A stretch of 17,355 nucleotides of DNA. It comes from an uncultured Prevotella sp. (GTDB taxonomy: Bacteria; Bacteroidota; Bacteroidia; Bacteroidales; Bacteroidaceae). Below the pieces are notes generated by a model. It searched no databases. It worked only from the letters and a program-made list of their open reading frames with translations, and was not told the DNA's origin. Of the stretch, positions 1 to 8,126 are shown in pieces. The stretch is from the NCBI GenBank assembly GCA_900541335.1, contig UQJC01000044.1, positions 1-17,355 on the forward strand, read 5' to 3'. A program made the position numbers and the translations under genes. Positions within the stretch are counted from its first letter, which is position 1. Every line of letters begins with the position of its first letter.

Positions 1-123
1 GAAAGAGAAGAAAACGAAGTTGATCCTCTTCTAACCCTCCTCCCTACTGGCCCGCAAGCCGTTCATGGATGCCGCCTTCTCCTTCCGCAGGAATATTCAT
101 TCTCTAATTACATAATTAACTCT

Positions 124-1839
124 ATGGATTGGTTTCAATCATTATTTACCACAACCGATTCCGTAGCACACATTGTCGTACTCTACTCTTTAGTCATTGC
201 CGTCGGCGTAGTGCTGGGCAAGATTAAGATTGGCAGTATTTCCCTGGGTGTTACCTTCGTGTTGTTCGCCGGTATTGTAGTTGGTCATATCTACAATGCG
301 CTGGGTATTCACGACCCCAACGGCGGTTTTGCGTGTCCGGCCAACGTGCTGACCTTCATTCAGGACTTTGGTTTGATACTCTTTGTTTACTGCATCGGTC
401 TGCAAGTCGGCCCTGGCTTCTTCCAGTCATTTAAGAAGGGCGGTCTGCAGATGAACATGATTACCGTAGGTATCGTGTTGCTCAACGTTCTGACGATGCT
501 CGGTCTGTACTTCCTGGTCTTCGACACCTCAGACCCCACTTCCCTGCCGATGGCAGTCGGTGTACTCTACGGTGCCGTGACAAACACGCCGGGTCTCGGT
601 GCGGCACAGGAAGCTATCAACACCATGGGCATTGACATGCACGGTCAAAACATTGCCTCAGGTTATGCCTGCGCTTATCCGCTCGGCGTAGTTGGCATCA
701 TCGGCGCGATGATTGCCATCCGCTACTTCCTCCGCATTAAGTTGGAAAAGGAAGAAGAGCAAATCCGCCTCAGCCAGGAAGATGACCCCCACGCCAAGCC
801 CCATCACTTCTCTGTACGTGTAGAAAATCAGGCTTTAGAAGGCAAGACATTCGAACAGCTCACGCAGTTCATCGGCCGCACCTTTGTTTGTACCCACTAC
901 AAGCATGGTGATGACATCTTCTCACCCGACAAGGACACCATCATCTCCTTAGGTGACGAAATGAACGCAGTCTGCGCCTCTGACGATGTAGATGCCATCA
1001 TCGCCTTCATCGGTAGTGAAATCACCGTAGACTGGCAGGCTGAAAAGTCACCCATTATCTCCAAGCGTATCCTCGTAACCCAGCCTGAAGTAAACGGCAA
1101 GACCTTCGGACAGATGCACTTCCGTTCACTCCACGGTGTCAACGTGACCCGTATCACCCGTACAGGCATGGATCTCTTCGCCGACCGTTCACTCCGCATC
1201 CAAATTGGCGACCGCCTGATGGTGGTTGGTCCCGAAGACTGTGTAACCCGTGTAGAACGCATCTTGGGTAACTCCATCAAGCGTCTCGACCACCCCAACG
1301 TGGGTGCTATTTTCCTCGGAATCCTCGTCGGAATCATCTTCGGTAGCATTCCCTTCCAGTTCCCGGGCATGGCTACTCCGTTGAAACTTGGTCTCGCTGG
1401 TGGTCCGCTGATCATCGCCATCTTGGCAGGCTGCTACGGCTACAAATTCCACCTCGTTACCTACACCACGACGTCAGCCAACCTTCTCCTCCGTGAGATT
1501 GGTTTGATTCTCTTCCTGGCTTCCGTAGGTATCAAGGCCGGTTCTAACTTCTGGACCACCGTAGTCGAAGGTGACGGTATCACCTACGTATGGGTAGGTT
1601 TCCTCATCACCGTCATCCCCTTGCTCATCATGGGCACCATTGGCCGCGTGAAATTCAAGTTCAACTATTTCACCCTCATGGGTGTCATTGCTGGTTCTAC
1701 GACCGATCCCCCTGCACTCGGCTATGCCAACCAGACTGCCAACAACGATGCCGCTTCTGTAGGCTACTCTACCGTCTACCCCTTGGCCATGTTCCTCCGC
1801 ATCTTGGTTGCCCAAGCCATCATCCTCTTCCTCTGCTAA
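124..1839 (+). CDS. AspT/YidE/YbjL-family transporter (putative anion or amino-acid exchanger)
   Basis: A 571-residue integral membrane protein of the aspartate:alanine exchanger (AAE) group, close to the usual length of about 560. It shows the internal duplication of the family. The first membrane half (about residues 15-200) carries GAVTNTPGLGAA at 150-161, and the second half (about 393-571) carries GSTTDPPALGYA at 524-535; these paired Gly/Pro motifs are the family signature. Between them is a soluble stretch (about 205-390) that looks like two tandem RCK_C/TrkA-C regulatory domains. Family members exchange small dicarboxylates or amino acids across the inner membrane; the substrate cannot be read here. 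The start MDWFQSLF gives a normal N-terminus. The frame is also open upstream to the window edge, but that extension does not look like transporter sequence. The gene stands alone and converges on the next operon, so a functional link to it is unlikely. Confidence 0.93.
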   Translation: MDWFQSLFTTTDSVAHIVVLYSLVIAVGVVLGKIKIGSISLGVTFVLFAGIVVGHIYNALGIHDPNGGFACPANVLTFIQDFGLILFVYCIGLQVGPGFFQSFKKGGLQMNMITVGIVLLNVLTMLGLYFLVFDTSDPTSLPMAVGVLYGAVTNTPGLGAAQEAINTMGIDMHGQNIASGYACAYPLGVVGIIGAMIAIRYFLRIKLEKEEEQIRLSQEDDPHAKPHHFSVRVENQALEGKTFEQLTQFIGRTFVCTHYKHGDDIFSPDKDTIISLGDEMNAVCASDDVDAIIAFIGSEITVDWQAEKSPIISKRILVTQPEVNGKTFGQMHFRSLHGVNVTRITRTGMDLFADRSLRIQIGDRLMVVGPEDCVTRVERILGNSIKRLDHPNVGAIFLGILVGIIFGSIPFQFPGMATPLKLGLAGGPLIIAILAGCYGYKFHLVTYTTTSANLLLREIGLILFLASVGIKAGSNFWTTVVEGDGITYVWVGFLITVIPLLIMGTIGRVKFKFNYFTLMGVIAGSTTDPPALGYANQTANNDAASVGYSTVYPLAMFLRILVAQAIILFLC

Positions 1840-1890
1840 ACGCAACGAGCATAAGCACATAAGTTCAGAAGGAAAACATATTACAAACAG

Positions 1891-1934
1891 AAACGTCCCA
1901 ACCACAGCCTTTCGGCTTCGTGGTTGGGACGTTT
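1891..1934. terminator. Bidirectional intrinsic terminator between convergent transcription units
   Basis: A perfect 15-bp stem pairs 1891-1905 with 1920-1934, and the loop contains a nested AGCC/GGCT pairing. It lies 51 bases past the transporter stop and just beyond the stop of the last minus-strand gene at 1954. The stem ends are A-rich on one side and T-rich on the other, so each strand presents a short, imperfect U-tract. Its position between two convergent genes fits a shared terminator. Confidence 0.9.
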
Positions 1935-1953
1935 GCGTTAGAAGTACAACTAT

Positions 1954-2817
1954 TTAATCAGAAACCCATTCATGGTAGCTTTTGGCTTGCTGGTAATAGT
2001 ATCTAGCCTCAGACAACAGCTGATCTACATCATAATTGCTTCCATAAAGTTTACGTGCATTATTCTTGTAGACATCTATTTGGTCAGACACATGCTGAAC
2101 CAAGGTGTTGTCAAAATAAGACCAGGAGTAGCTGCGATAATCAGCTAATTTATTTACCTGACTCTGTACATAATAATAATGCGATTGCCCGATAGACGGA
2201 CGTACTTGATTTAAATCATTAACCAGACCAGTACAATTTCTAAGCCAACGATCATTCGCGTATTCTTTTGCCAAAGAGATGGACTTTTGCGCTGAAGCAA
2301 TACCATGATACGAGCGATGCATACTTACCCTGCGGGCATCACGATAACGGCTGAGCACTTTTCCTAACTCATTTATGTCTGCCTTATACTGATTCGACAT
2401 ATTGGCAAAGACTACTGGTGATGATCTTACAATCGTAATTCTTTCCTTGATATAAGAAAGGTCGCCTTCATACCACGTACTTTGACTAAATATACCATAC
2501 GAATACTGAATGAGGACAGGCACAAAGGCCTCCAACATTTGTTTGTCATAAGTATCCTTCTCTTGGGCGTCAATCTTTTTTTCAGTAGCATATACTTCTA
2601 TCTTCTTTTTTGTTAAGAGGAATAGTGAATCCGCCTTTCGAATATCATTGCGGAATGTACTTAGTTTGTTTACCTCATTCTGCAAGTCCATTGCATATTG
2701 ATCAACGGGCTTCAACGCTTTAGGAGGTTCCACTCGCGTCTTGGCAAAAATCAAAACGCCGCCCACTGCAATAACAATTGAAACAATGAGCAGAGCTATT
2801 TTATTGAATGTACTCAT
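1954..2817 (-). CDS. Single-pass membrane-anchored helical protein, unknown function (operon gene H)
   Basis: 287 residues, family not recognised. One hydrophobic segment (about residues 7-25) is followed by a long hydrophilic region rich in Lys, Asp, Gln and Tyr with no Cys-based lipobox, so it reads as an N-terminal anchor and not a cleaved lipoprotein signal. The remainder (about 30-287) is probably mostly alpha-helical, with coiled-coil-like stretches at about 45-95 and 150-190, and is predicted to face the periplasm. The last third is rich in Tyr, Ser and Gln. It is the last gene of the operon, 23 bases after gene G, and ends just before the shared terminator. It resembles the periplasmic helical region of gene D only in general character. 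Plausible role: a periplasmic scaffold or partner of the membrane-bound protease; this is inference. Confidence 0.88.
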   Translation of the reverse strand: MSTFNKIALLIVSIVIAVGGVLIFAKTRVEPPKALKPVDQYAMDLQNEVNKLSTFRNDIRKADSLFLLTKKKIEVYATEKKIDAQEKDTYDKQMLEAFVPVLIQYSYGIFSQSTWYEGDLSYIKERITIVRSSPVVFANMSNQYKADINELGKVLSRYRDARRVSMHRSYHGIASAQKSISLAKEYANDRWLRNCTGLVNDLNQVRPSIGQSHYYYVQSQVNKLADYRSYSWSYFDNTLVQHVSDQIDVYKNNARKLYGSNYDVDQLLSEARYYYQQAKSYHEWVSD

Positions 2818-2840
2818 ACTTAATATTTCAAACAGAAGTT

Positions 2841-4811
2841 CTATTCTTTACTTCTAATATCATCAACAGTCTCTGAAGATCTTTTTTTCGGAGATATTTG
2901 TGTATTTGCAGATGGAGTCTTTTTAGAATCATCTTTTTTCTTTGTTGATTCAGCTCCCTTTTTTGAGTCTTCTGGTTTAAGCTTAGAGTTTTTATTCGAA
3001 GAGGAAGGTTGGGTTTTTGCAGACTGGTTCACGGACGATTTTTGCTTTGAGTTAGACACATTATCGTCTTCAATCCGCCTTGCCGCCTTGTTATCAAGAT
3101 CATCCTTACCTTGACTCAGCTTCTCTGCATATTTTCTCCAAGTTATTGTACTATCTTCCGAAGATAGATACTTACTACCTTTTTTCATATTCATAAACTC
3201 CTTGCATATAATTACAGTATCCATAAGGTTTTTATAGTTACATGAAACAGCCAACTTTGTATTCAGTTCCGTCAACTTTTGATAGTCATACGTATTGAGT
3301 GCATCGAACAGTCCTTTCGTTTCTTCGAAACCTTCAAGGGTGTCACGATGCCAAATTTCCTTCTTATCCAAGTAGTCTATTGCTGCTGTAGAACACTCAT
3401 TTTGTCCCTCATCAAAGGAAACTATACTTGTTTTAGTCGTATTCTTTTTTACCTCGGTAACCTCAACAAAGGGGCAATTTGATTTCAGACTGAATTCACG
3501 GGTCGTAAACCATGCGTACAATGCCATACATGCTGCAACGACTAAGTAGAGGGCAATAGCCACCACAAATCCGATGAGACGCTGCTTCCACACATCAGAT
3601 TTGAAACGAAGATGATTTCCACTTTCAAGTTTGTAACCCTTTAACGGAGAAATTTTGTCTTCTGGAAGATCTTTAGACTCCAGAGTCATCTTGGCTACTT
3701 TGCCATTGACCATCTCTACCGTGTAATCAATCGGCAGACGATGCATCGTTGTTTTATTCTTACCCTTAGACAATTTGAATTCTTGATTTTCTATTATTTG
3801 GTAATTGCGACATTTAATAGTTGCCTTACATTCATTCCATACATCCTCTGAAAAGATAGCCCCATCACGAGGAAGCAGCTGACCGTTAATTTTTATTTCA
3901 GCACGATTGTTTAATTGTTCCTCATTTTCATTGCGGATATCAAAGTCACTAGAACAGATTCGCTTCATCCATTTGAGATCCTTCTTAGGAAATACAAAAG
4001 GCTTACCATCATGCTCCAATGTGAGCTTTTGCTCTTCCGCACTGATGGTTTCAAATCCTGCACGTTGCAATTCCATATGAAGAGAAGCGCCTTCCTTCAT
4101 TCGGGCTTTCTTGGTAAACGGCTTACCATTTAAAAACAGCTGTGCACCCACATTAGTCCACCGCTTGCATTCTTCTTCCGCAGGAGGGCAAATCAAGACC
4201 GACTTACGCAACTTCATTTGCGTCAAGTCTTCGAAACGCTTATCATCTCTTATTCTAATTCCAGAACCCTTCTCCTGAATGTAAACAGCCTCGAAGCGGG
4301 TAAACTCGACTTGATAAGCATACTCAAAGAAGTCAGTCAAGGAGTACCTCGACTGATTTAGGTCAAAGAATCCCCATTTCTGAAATCCTTTCTTAGAAGC
4401 CTTGTACATTTCGGGGAGTTCACGGAGTAGATAATCTTCATTGAAGAATTGTTCTAGCTCCTTGTTAGAAACCTTTTCTTGTAACCAATCCTTGACCAAT
4501 TGATGTGCAGCCATGATTTTGTCAACTGGTACATTAAGTATTCGCGGAATGTAAATCCAACCACTGAGGTGGTCACCCGGTCTTCCGTCAACGAGAGTGA
4601 CAAGCGTAATAAAGAGACCGCCTTCATCGTAAGAGATGAAGGTAGCTACACGCTCACGTGGGTTTTCACCCATATTAAGCAACTGTAGATAACTCCGAAG
4701 GTCACCTACTTTTTTATCCCATACCCCATCAGCATTGAAGGTTTCTGCTGGTTGCGAACCTTCGCTTACTATTTTTCGGGCAAAGCCCATTTTACGTAAT
4801 TGTACTGTCAT
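2841..4811 (-). CDS. One-TM protein with GTPase-associated-like N-terminus and basic disordered tail (operon gene G)
   Basis: 656 residues. The N-terminal region (about 1-200) contains RPGDHLSGW at 77-85 within a hydrophobic strand-helix context, reminiscent of GTPase-associated (GAP1-type) N-terminal domains; I hold this only tentatively. Residues about 220-350 look like two or more small beta modules, each with an NG turn (LFLNGKPF near 225, IKINGQLL near 307). A single membrane helix lies at about 412-435. It is followed by a Cys-containing region (446-540) and a low-complexity tail (about 575-656) dominated by Lys, Ser, Asp and Asn, probably disordered. Arg/Lys precede the helix, so the large N-terminal half should be cytosolic and the tail periplasmic. 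Its start follows the stop of the GTPase gene F after one base (TAAAATG), which suggests translational coupling and a shared complex. The gene looks more AT-rich than the upstream operon genes. Confidence 0.87.
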   Translation of the reverse strand: MTVQLRKMGFARKIVSEGSQPAETFNADGVWDKKVGDLRSYLQLLNMGENPRERVATFISYDEGGLFITLVTLVDGRPGDHLSGWIYIPRILNVPVDKIMAAHQLVKDWLQEKVSNKELEQFFNEDYLLRELPEMYKASKKGFQKWGFFDLNQSRYSLTDFFEYAYQVEFTRFEAVYIQEKGSGIRIRDDKRFEDLTQMKLRKSVLICPPAEEECKRWTNVGAQLFLNGKPFTKKARMKEGASLHMELQRAGFETISAEEQKLTLEHDGKPFVFPKKDLKWMKRICSSDFDIRNENEEQLNNRAEIKINGQLLPRDGAIFSEDVWNECKATIKCRNYQIIENQEFKLSKGKNKTTMHRLPIDYTVEMVNGKVAKMTLESKDLPEDKISPLKGYKLESGNHLRFKSDVWKQRLIGFVVAIALYLVVAACMALYAWFTTREFSLKSNCPFVEVTEVKKNTTKTSIVSFDEGQNECSTAAIDYLDKKEIWHRDTLEGFEETKGLFDALNTYDYQKLTELNTKLAVSCNYKNLMDTVIICKEFMNMKKGSKYLSSEDSTITWRKYAEKLSQGKDDLDNKAARRIEDDNVSNSKQKSSVNQSAKTQPSSSNKNSKLKPEDSKKGAESTKKKDDSKKTPSANTQISPKKRSSETVDDIRSKE

Positions 4812-4812
4812 T

Positions 4813-6336
4813 TTACTTTCTCAATTTATTCAAGAATCCACCAATACGACCACCTCGTAATCCCTTCGAGCGATTGAGCAGGATGCTCACCACCTTTTGA
4901 GCATGAGAGGCATCAAACAAGCAATAATCTTGGAAGCACACTTCGCCTAAAGAAAAAGGAACAACCTCTACCTTGCCATTGTTGATTTCATAGTCTTTGC
5001 AGATTTTCTTGAGTCCGTTTATAAAACCTTGATAACGCTCTGTCAAGTATTGTTGCAATACAGCCTGCAGGCTACCGCCTTCCGCACGTGCCTTGTCGAC
5101 CTTGGTCAGCATCACGTAGATGGCATCGGTATCATCCTTGAACACTCCGAGTTGTTTGATATAGTTGAGTACTCCTTCCAGATATACATCCTGCGACAAG
5201 CCATCATACAAACGGTCATGACCGCCGTATTCTATGACGAAGAAGTGAATTTTGCGATTGGTGGTACGGTTAGACACTAAGACACGAGTCAATGTTTCCA
5301 AAGCCAATTCTTCGCGCTCTTCCATACCTTCACCAGCGTTGCACTTATACATACAACGTACCAACTCACCAGCCAAATCGACACAAGTCAGAGGATGCAT
5401 AAGTGACTGACTATCTTCCAAATCAAAACTCATTTCGTTAGTTGCGAAGATGTCGGTTGACTCAGGTAGCACGCCTACCGTCTTGTCCTGCTTAAAGATT
5501 GTAGACAAACGATTCATGTAGCCATGACCCTGACAGGGATTCATCGCCATGCTCTTTGCGACACTACCATGACGTGCAACGCTAAGTATAGCTCCCAACG
5601 CACAGGTCTTTCCTGAAGAAGGAATACCCCAAAAATACACCTCGGTAGAGGTGTGACTGATACGTTCGAGTCTATCACTCATTCCGAACTGCTGTCCCTT
5701 CAGATTGTCAAGCAGTGCCTTCAGAAAATCTGACTTGATGCCTAGATTACTCAAGTCGTTCAAACTCAAAATGCCCTCATTCAGTAAATCCTTGATAACA
5801 GTAACCTTTAATATATTATAGTCCGTGCGGATCATCATCAAAATATCTTCGGTCTTGATCCGTCCCCTGTCATACAAGTCTGACAGGTACTTCCATACAA
5901 CTTGAGTCTTGGATTTGTCCTTACTAGCCTTTTTGTTGTGAATTTCCCTCATTACGTCATCTAAATTGAACGTGCTGAATTGCTCACGCATCAAAGCATT
6001 AATCAGCTTGTTCGCCTCACGACAGTGCGGGCTTTCTGGATGTAGCTTTTTAAACGCTTGGAGAGCCTCCAAGTCATTTTTATCTACCTGTCCCCATTCC
6101 AAGTCGGGGTTTACTTGCGGTTGAAAGGAAGGTTCTTCCATTCGTACCTGGGTATATTGTTTCTCTTTGTGCTCTTCTAATAGTCTTTCAACCGCCTTGC
6201 GCTGCTTCACTGAGAATTGTCCGTCCGTTTCGTTACAGAGTTCCTCCCAGGTTACCATTCCGCTTCGGATAAATCCAACCAAATCGGTTGCTGAATAAGC
6301 AGATACATTATCTAAAATATCGTATTTCGTAGCCAT
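4813..6336 (-). CDS. TRAFAC-like P-loop GTPase with N-terminal helical adaptor module (operon gene F)
   Basis: 507 residues. The GTPase domain occupies about 230-490: Walker A GIPSSGKT at 237-244, a Thr-containing switch-I candidate near 294, a switch-II/Walker B motif DLAG at 320-323 after a hydrophobic strand, the guanine-specificity motif TKVD at 411-414, and a possible G5 loop near 460. The complete G1-G3-G4 set makes GTP binding likely. Residues about 5-55 form a short helical module (NVSAYSATDL... VTWEEL) that is clearly related to the start of gene E. Similar helical units recur at about 150-175 and 180-210 (NEGILSLNDL). There is no membrane segment, so it is cytosolic and probably docks through the module. 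It lies between DUF805 gene E (23 bases away) and gene G (1 base away). It may belong with the GTPases of predicted GTPase-centred conflict systems; that assignment is inference. Confidence 0.88.
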   Translation of the reverse strand: MATKYDILDNVSAYSATDLVGFIRSGMVTWEELCNETDGQFSVKQRKAVERLLEEHKEKQYTQVRMEEPSFQPQVNPDLEWGQVDKNDLEALQAFKKLHPESPHCREANKLINALMREQFSTFNLDDVMREIHNKKASKDKSKTQVVWKYLSDLYDRGRIKTEDILMMIRTDYNILKVTVIKDLLNEGILSLNDLSNLGIKSDFLKALLDNLKGQQFGMSDRLERISHTSTEVYFWGIPSSGKTCALGAILSVARHGSVAKSMAMNPCQGHGYMNRLSTIFKQDKTVGVLPESTDIFATNEMSFDLEDSQSLMHPLTCVDLAGELVRCMYKCNAGEGMEEREELALETLTRVLVSNRTTNRKIHFFVIEYGGHDRLYDGLSQDVYLEGVLNYIKQLGVFKDDTDAIYVMLTKVDKARAEGGSLQAVLQQYLTERYQGFINGLKKICKDYEINNGKVEVVPFSLGEVCFQDYCLFDASHAQKVVSILLNRSKGLRGGRIGGFLNKLRK

Positions 6337-6359
6337 TAGTTTACTCCTAATTATTCAAA

Positions 6360-7082
6360 CTATTCTCCTTTCGGATTGTCACCATATTCATTTGTCCCTT
6401 TATCTCCATTCATGAAAAGCATAAGAAGTCCATAGAAAGGAATGAGTTGATACCAGCCAGAATGCCCCATATCGTGACAACGCTTAGCACCTTGCGCTAC
6501 CATGAACCACCAAAGCATAATATACGGAAGCAATAAAACCAAAATCAAAACTGGAGCAGCACTCTTATCGCTAGGGGTACTGGAAACTATAGCAGCCATA
6601 ATTGTTTGTAAAATCACCGCTAAGACAGAATAAAGAATCACCGACAAACCATATTCACTACGTCGTATGCGTCCTTTCAACGAAAACGGACGATTGAACA
6701 TGCCCCCTCGGTTAGAGATGGGCGTAGAAACTGCAGACGAATTATCTGAGTCGCTCAACGTAGAGGCTGCTGAAGCATTTGAGACGGAGGATGAGTTGCT
6801 GTTGTAATCCTCCCCGTCATACGCGTACGTATCTTCTTCATCGTCTTCTGACAGGTAAACACTGGAGGTGACACTACTCGGTTGTTCCTTTCCCCTGTTG
6901 AAAGCATCCACTGAACTTTCAGGAGATTTATCCAAGATGCCCGTGATGCGGCGTTCCGTAATCTTTAGCAACATACCCGTTGCACGTAGTTCGTCCAGCG
7001 TAACCACATTCTGGCGAATCCATTCAGACAGCTGGTCTGCGCTGTAACTTTGAACGTTTTTGAGAATTTCTTTTTTATCCAT
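6360..7082 (-). CDS. DUF805 membrane protein with N-terminal adaptor module (operon gene E)
   Basis: 240 residues from the start chosen here. Residues 1-50 (KEILKNVQSYSADQL... VTLDEL... RRITGIL) match the N-terminal module of GTPase gene F almost position by position, which is why I begin at the ATG at 7082 and not at the longer in-frame ATG at 7133, which would overlap gene D by 38 bases. Residues about 60-125 are an acidic Ser/Asn/Asp linker. Residues 129-238 are a canonical DUF805 domain: FNRPFSLKGRIRRSEYG, three membrane helices (about 141-167, 175-198, 209-226), then RCHDMGHSGW and a C-terminal G-NEYGDNP. DUF805 proteins are small inner-membrane proteins without an established biochemical activity. 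The module fused to the membrane domain suggests a cytosolic docking site for gene F or another partner. The gap to gene D is 13 bases. Confidence 0.92.
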   Translation of the reverse strand: MDKKEILKNVQSYSADQLSEWIRQNVVTLDELRATGMLLKITERRITGILDKSPESSVDAFNRGKEQPSSVTSSVYLSEDDEEDTYAYDGEDYNSNSSSVSNASAASTLSDSDNSSAVSTPISNRGGMFNRPFSLKGRIRRSEYGLSVILYSVLAVILQTIMAAIVSSTPSDKSAAPVLILVLLLPYIMLWWFMVAQGAKRCHDMGHSGWYQLIPFYGLLMLFMNGDKGTNEYGDNPKGE

Positions 7083-7095
7083 AGTGATTATTATA

Positions 7096-8097
7096 TTAGA
7101 TTGTAAAGACATCAGTGTCATCAGAAGAAACAACAGAAGATGAAGATGAAGCCGATGACGAAGATGTAAAATTGTCCGTATCAGAATAGTTGTTATTGTA
7201 ACTAGTCTGCCGTTTCTTGCCTAGCAGGCTGTACATACTCTTCGTATGGCGTTCCTGCAACAAATATGGTAGACAGAGTGAAACAAACAAAAGCATGGCA
7301 GACAGGATGGCTGGGATATTGGGAAAATCGGTCGTGGTATACTTAGCCGACAAGGCTTCCAACCCTTGTTCCACCTTGCTTAGACTTACAGAACTTTCCA
7401 TGAATGTTTTGAACTCGCTATCGGTTGCTTCATACTCTAACTGTGCTGTAGAGAATTGAGTCAATTGTTGGTTCCAAGAACGCACAGCGTCCTTAATTTC
7501 CTCCTTATTGGCCAACAGGAAAACATTCCAAGTACTTGCACCCTGATTGGCTTTATCAATCCACTCAAGAGCTACCGTACGTAGAGAGTCATAGTTTTGC
7601 GAACAAAGTTGAAGTTCTAGAACTTTTGCATGAGCTTCACGAATATGAAGTTGATCAGGATTGGGGAATGCCTTTTGCAATTCATCTTGATAATCATCCA
7701 TGCGTGCTTCTGCGTAAACGTCGTAGTCAGTAAACATCTGACGCGAAGCGTTGATGGCTTCAGTAAATTCCTTTACAATGGCTTCATCTTTACTATGCAC
7801 CGTCCAAAAGTGCGAATAAGTTGTCATCGTAAGAAAGATAAATACCAAAGGTGCTGTAAACACAAAAAAACGTTCCACCCGAATCCAACGAGCGAAATGA
7901 CGTGTAGTGGCCTTTGCGTACTGGGCTGTTAAGCACCAAAGTAACAGCAACAAATCCACACCGACCATTACCATGGTCGCATGTGAGAAATCTCCATCAG
8001 TTAGATAAGTGTCTCCCACAAAGGTCACGTAACTGATAAGAATAATGGCGACAAAGGCTATGATATGTCCCCATGAAAATTTTAGCTGTTCATTCAT
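7096..8097 (-). CDS. Four-TM membrane protein with helical periplasmic domain and Ser-rich tail (operon gene D)
   Basis: 333 residues, no recognised family. Hydrophobic helices lie at about 10-27, 40-58, 77-95 and 261-280. Residues about 96-260 between helices 3 and 4 form a hydrophilic, mainly helical domain (acidic, with a coiled-coil look) that would face the periplasm if both termini are cytosolic. After the last helix a basic stretch (QERHTK... GKKRQ) supports a cytosolic C-terminus, followed by a low-complexity tail (301-333) made mostly of Ser, Asn, Asp and Thr. That tail resembles the linker of gene E, which directly follows. It sits 29 bases after the protease gene C and could be a membrane partner of the protease. 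Function unknown. Confidence 0.88.
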   Translation of the reverse strand: MNEQLKFSWGHIIAFVAIILISYVTFVGDTYLTDGDFSHATMVMVGVDLLLLLWCLTAQYAKATTRHFARWIRVERFFVFTAPLVFIFLTMTTYSHFWTVHSKDEAIVKEFTEAINASRQMFTDYDVYAEARMDDYQDELQKAFPNPDQLHIREAHAKVLELQLCSQNYDSLRTVALEWIDKANQGASTWNVFLLANKEEIKDAVRSWNQQLTQFSTAQLEYEATDSEFKTFMESSVSLSKVEQGLEALSAKYTTTDFPNIPAILSAMLLFVSLCLPYLLQERHTKSMYSLLGKKRQTSYNNNYSDTDNFTSSSSASSSSSVVSSDDTDVFTI

Positions 8098-8126
8098 TGT
8101 TGTTCAAATATAAATTTCCCCGTACC

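Noticed and set aside
1..123. In-frame open extension of the transporter up to the window edge, or the tail of an upstream gene
   Set aside because: The extension is not transporter-like and the family starts near MDWFQSLF. Another frame ends with TAA at 32-34 and could be an upstream gene's end, but about ten codons are too few to judge.
7083..7133. Longer start for the DUF805 gene E at 7133
   Set aside because: The extra 17 residues overlap the end of gene D and are not part of the module shared with gene F; the ATG at 7082 gives matching N-termini.
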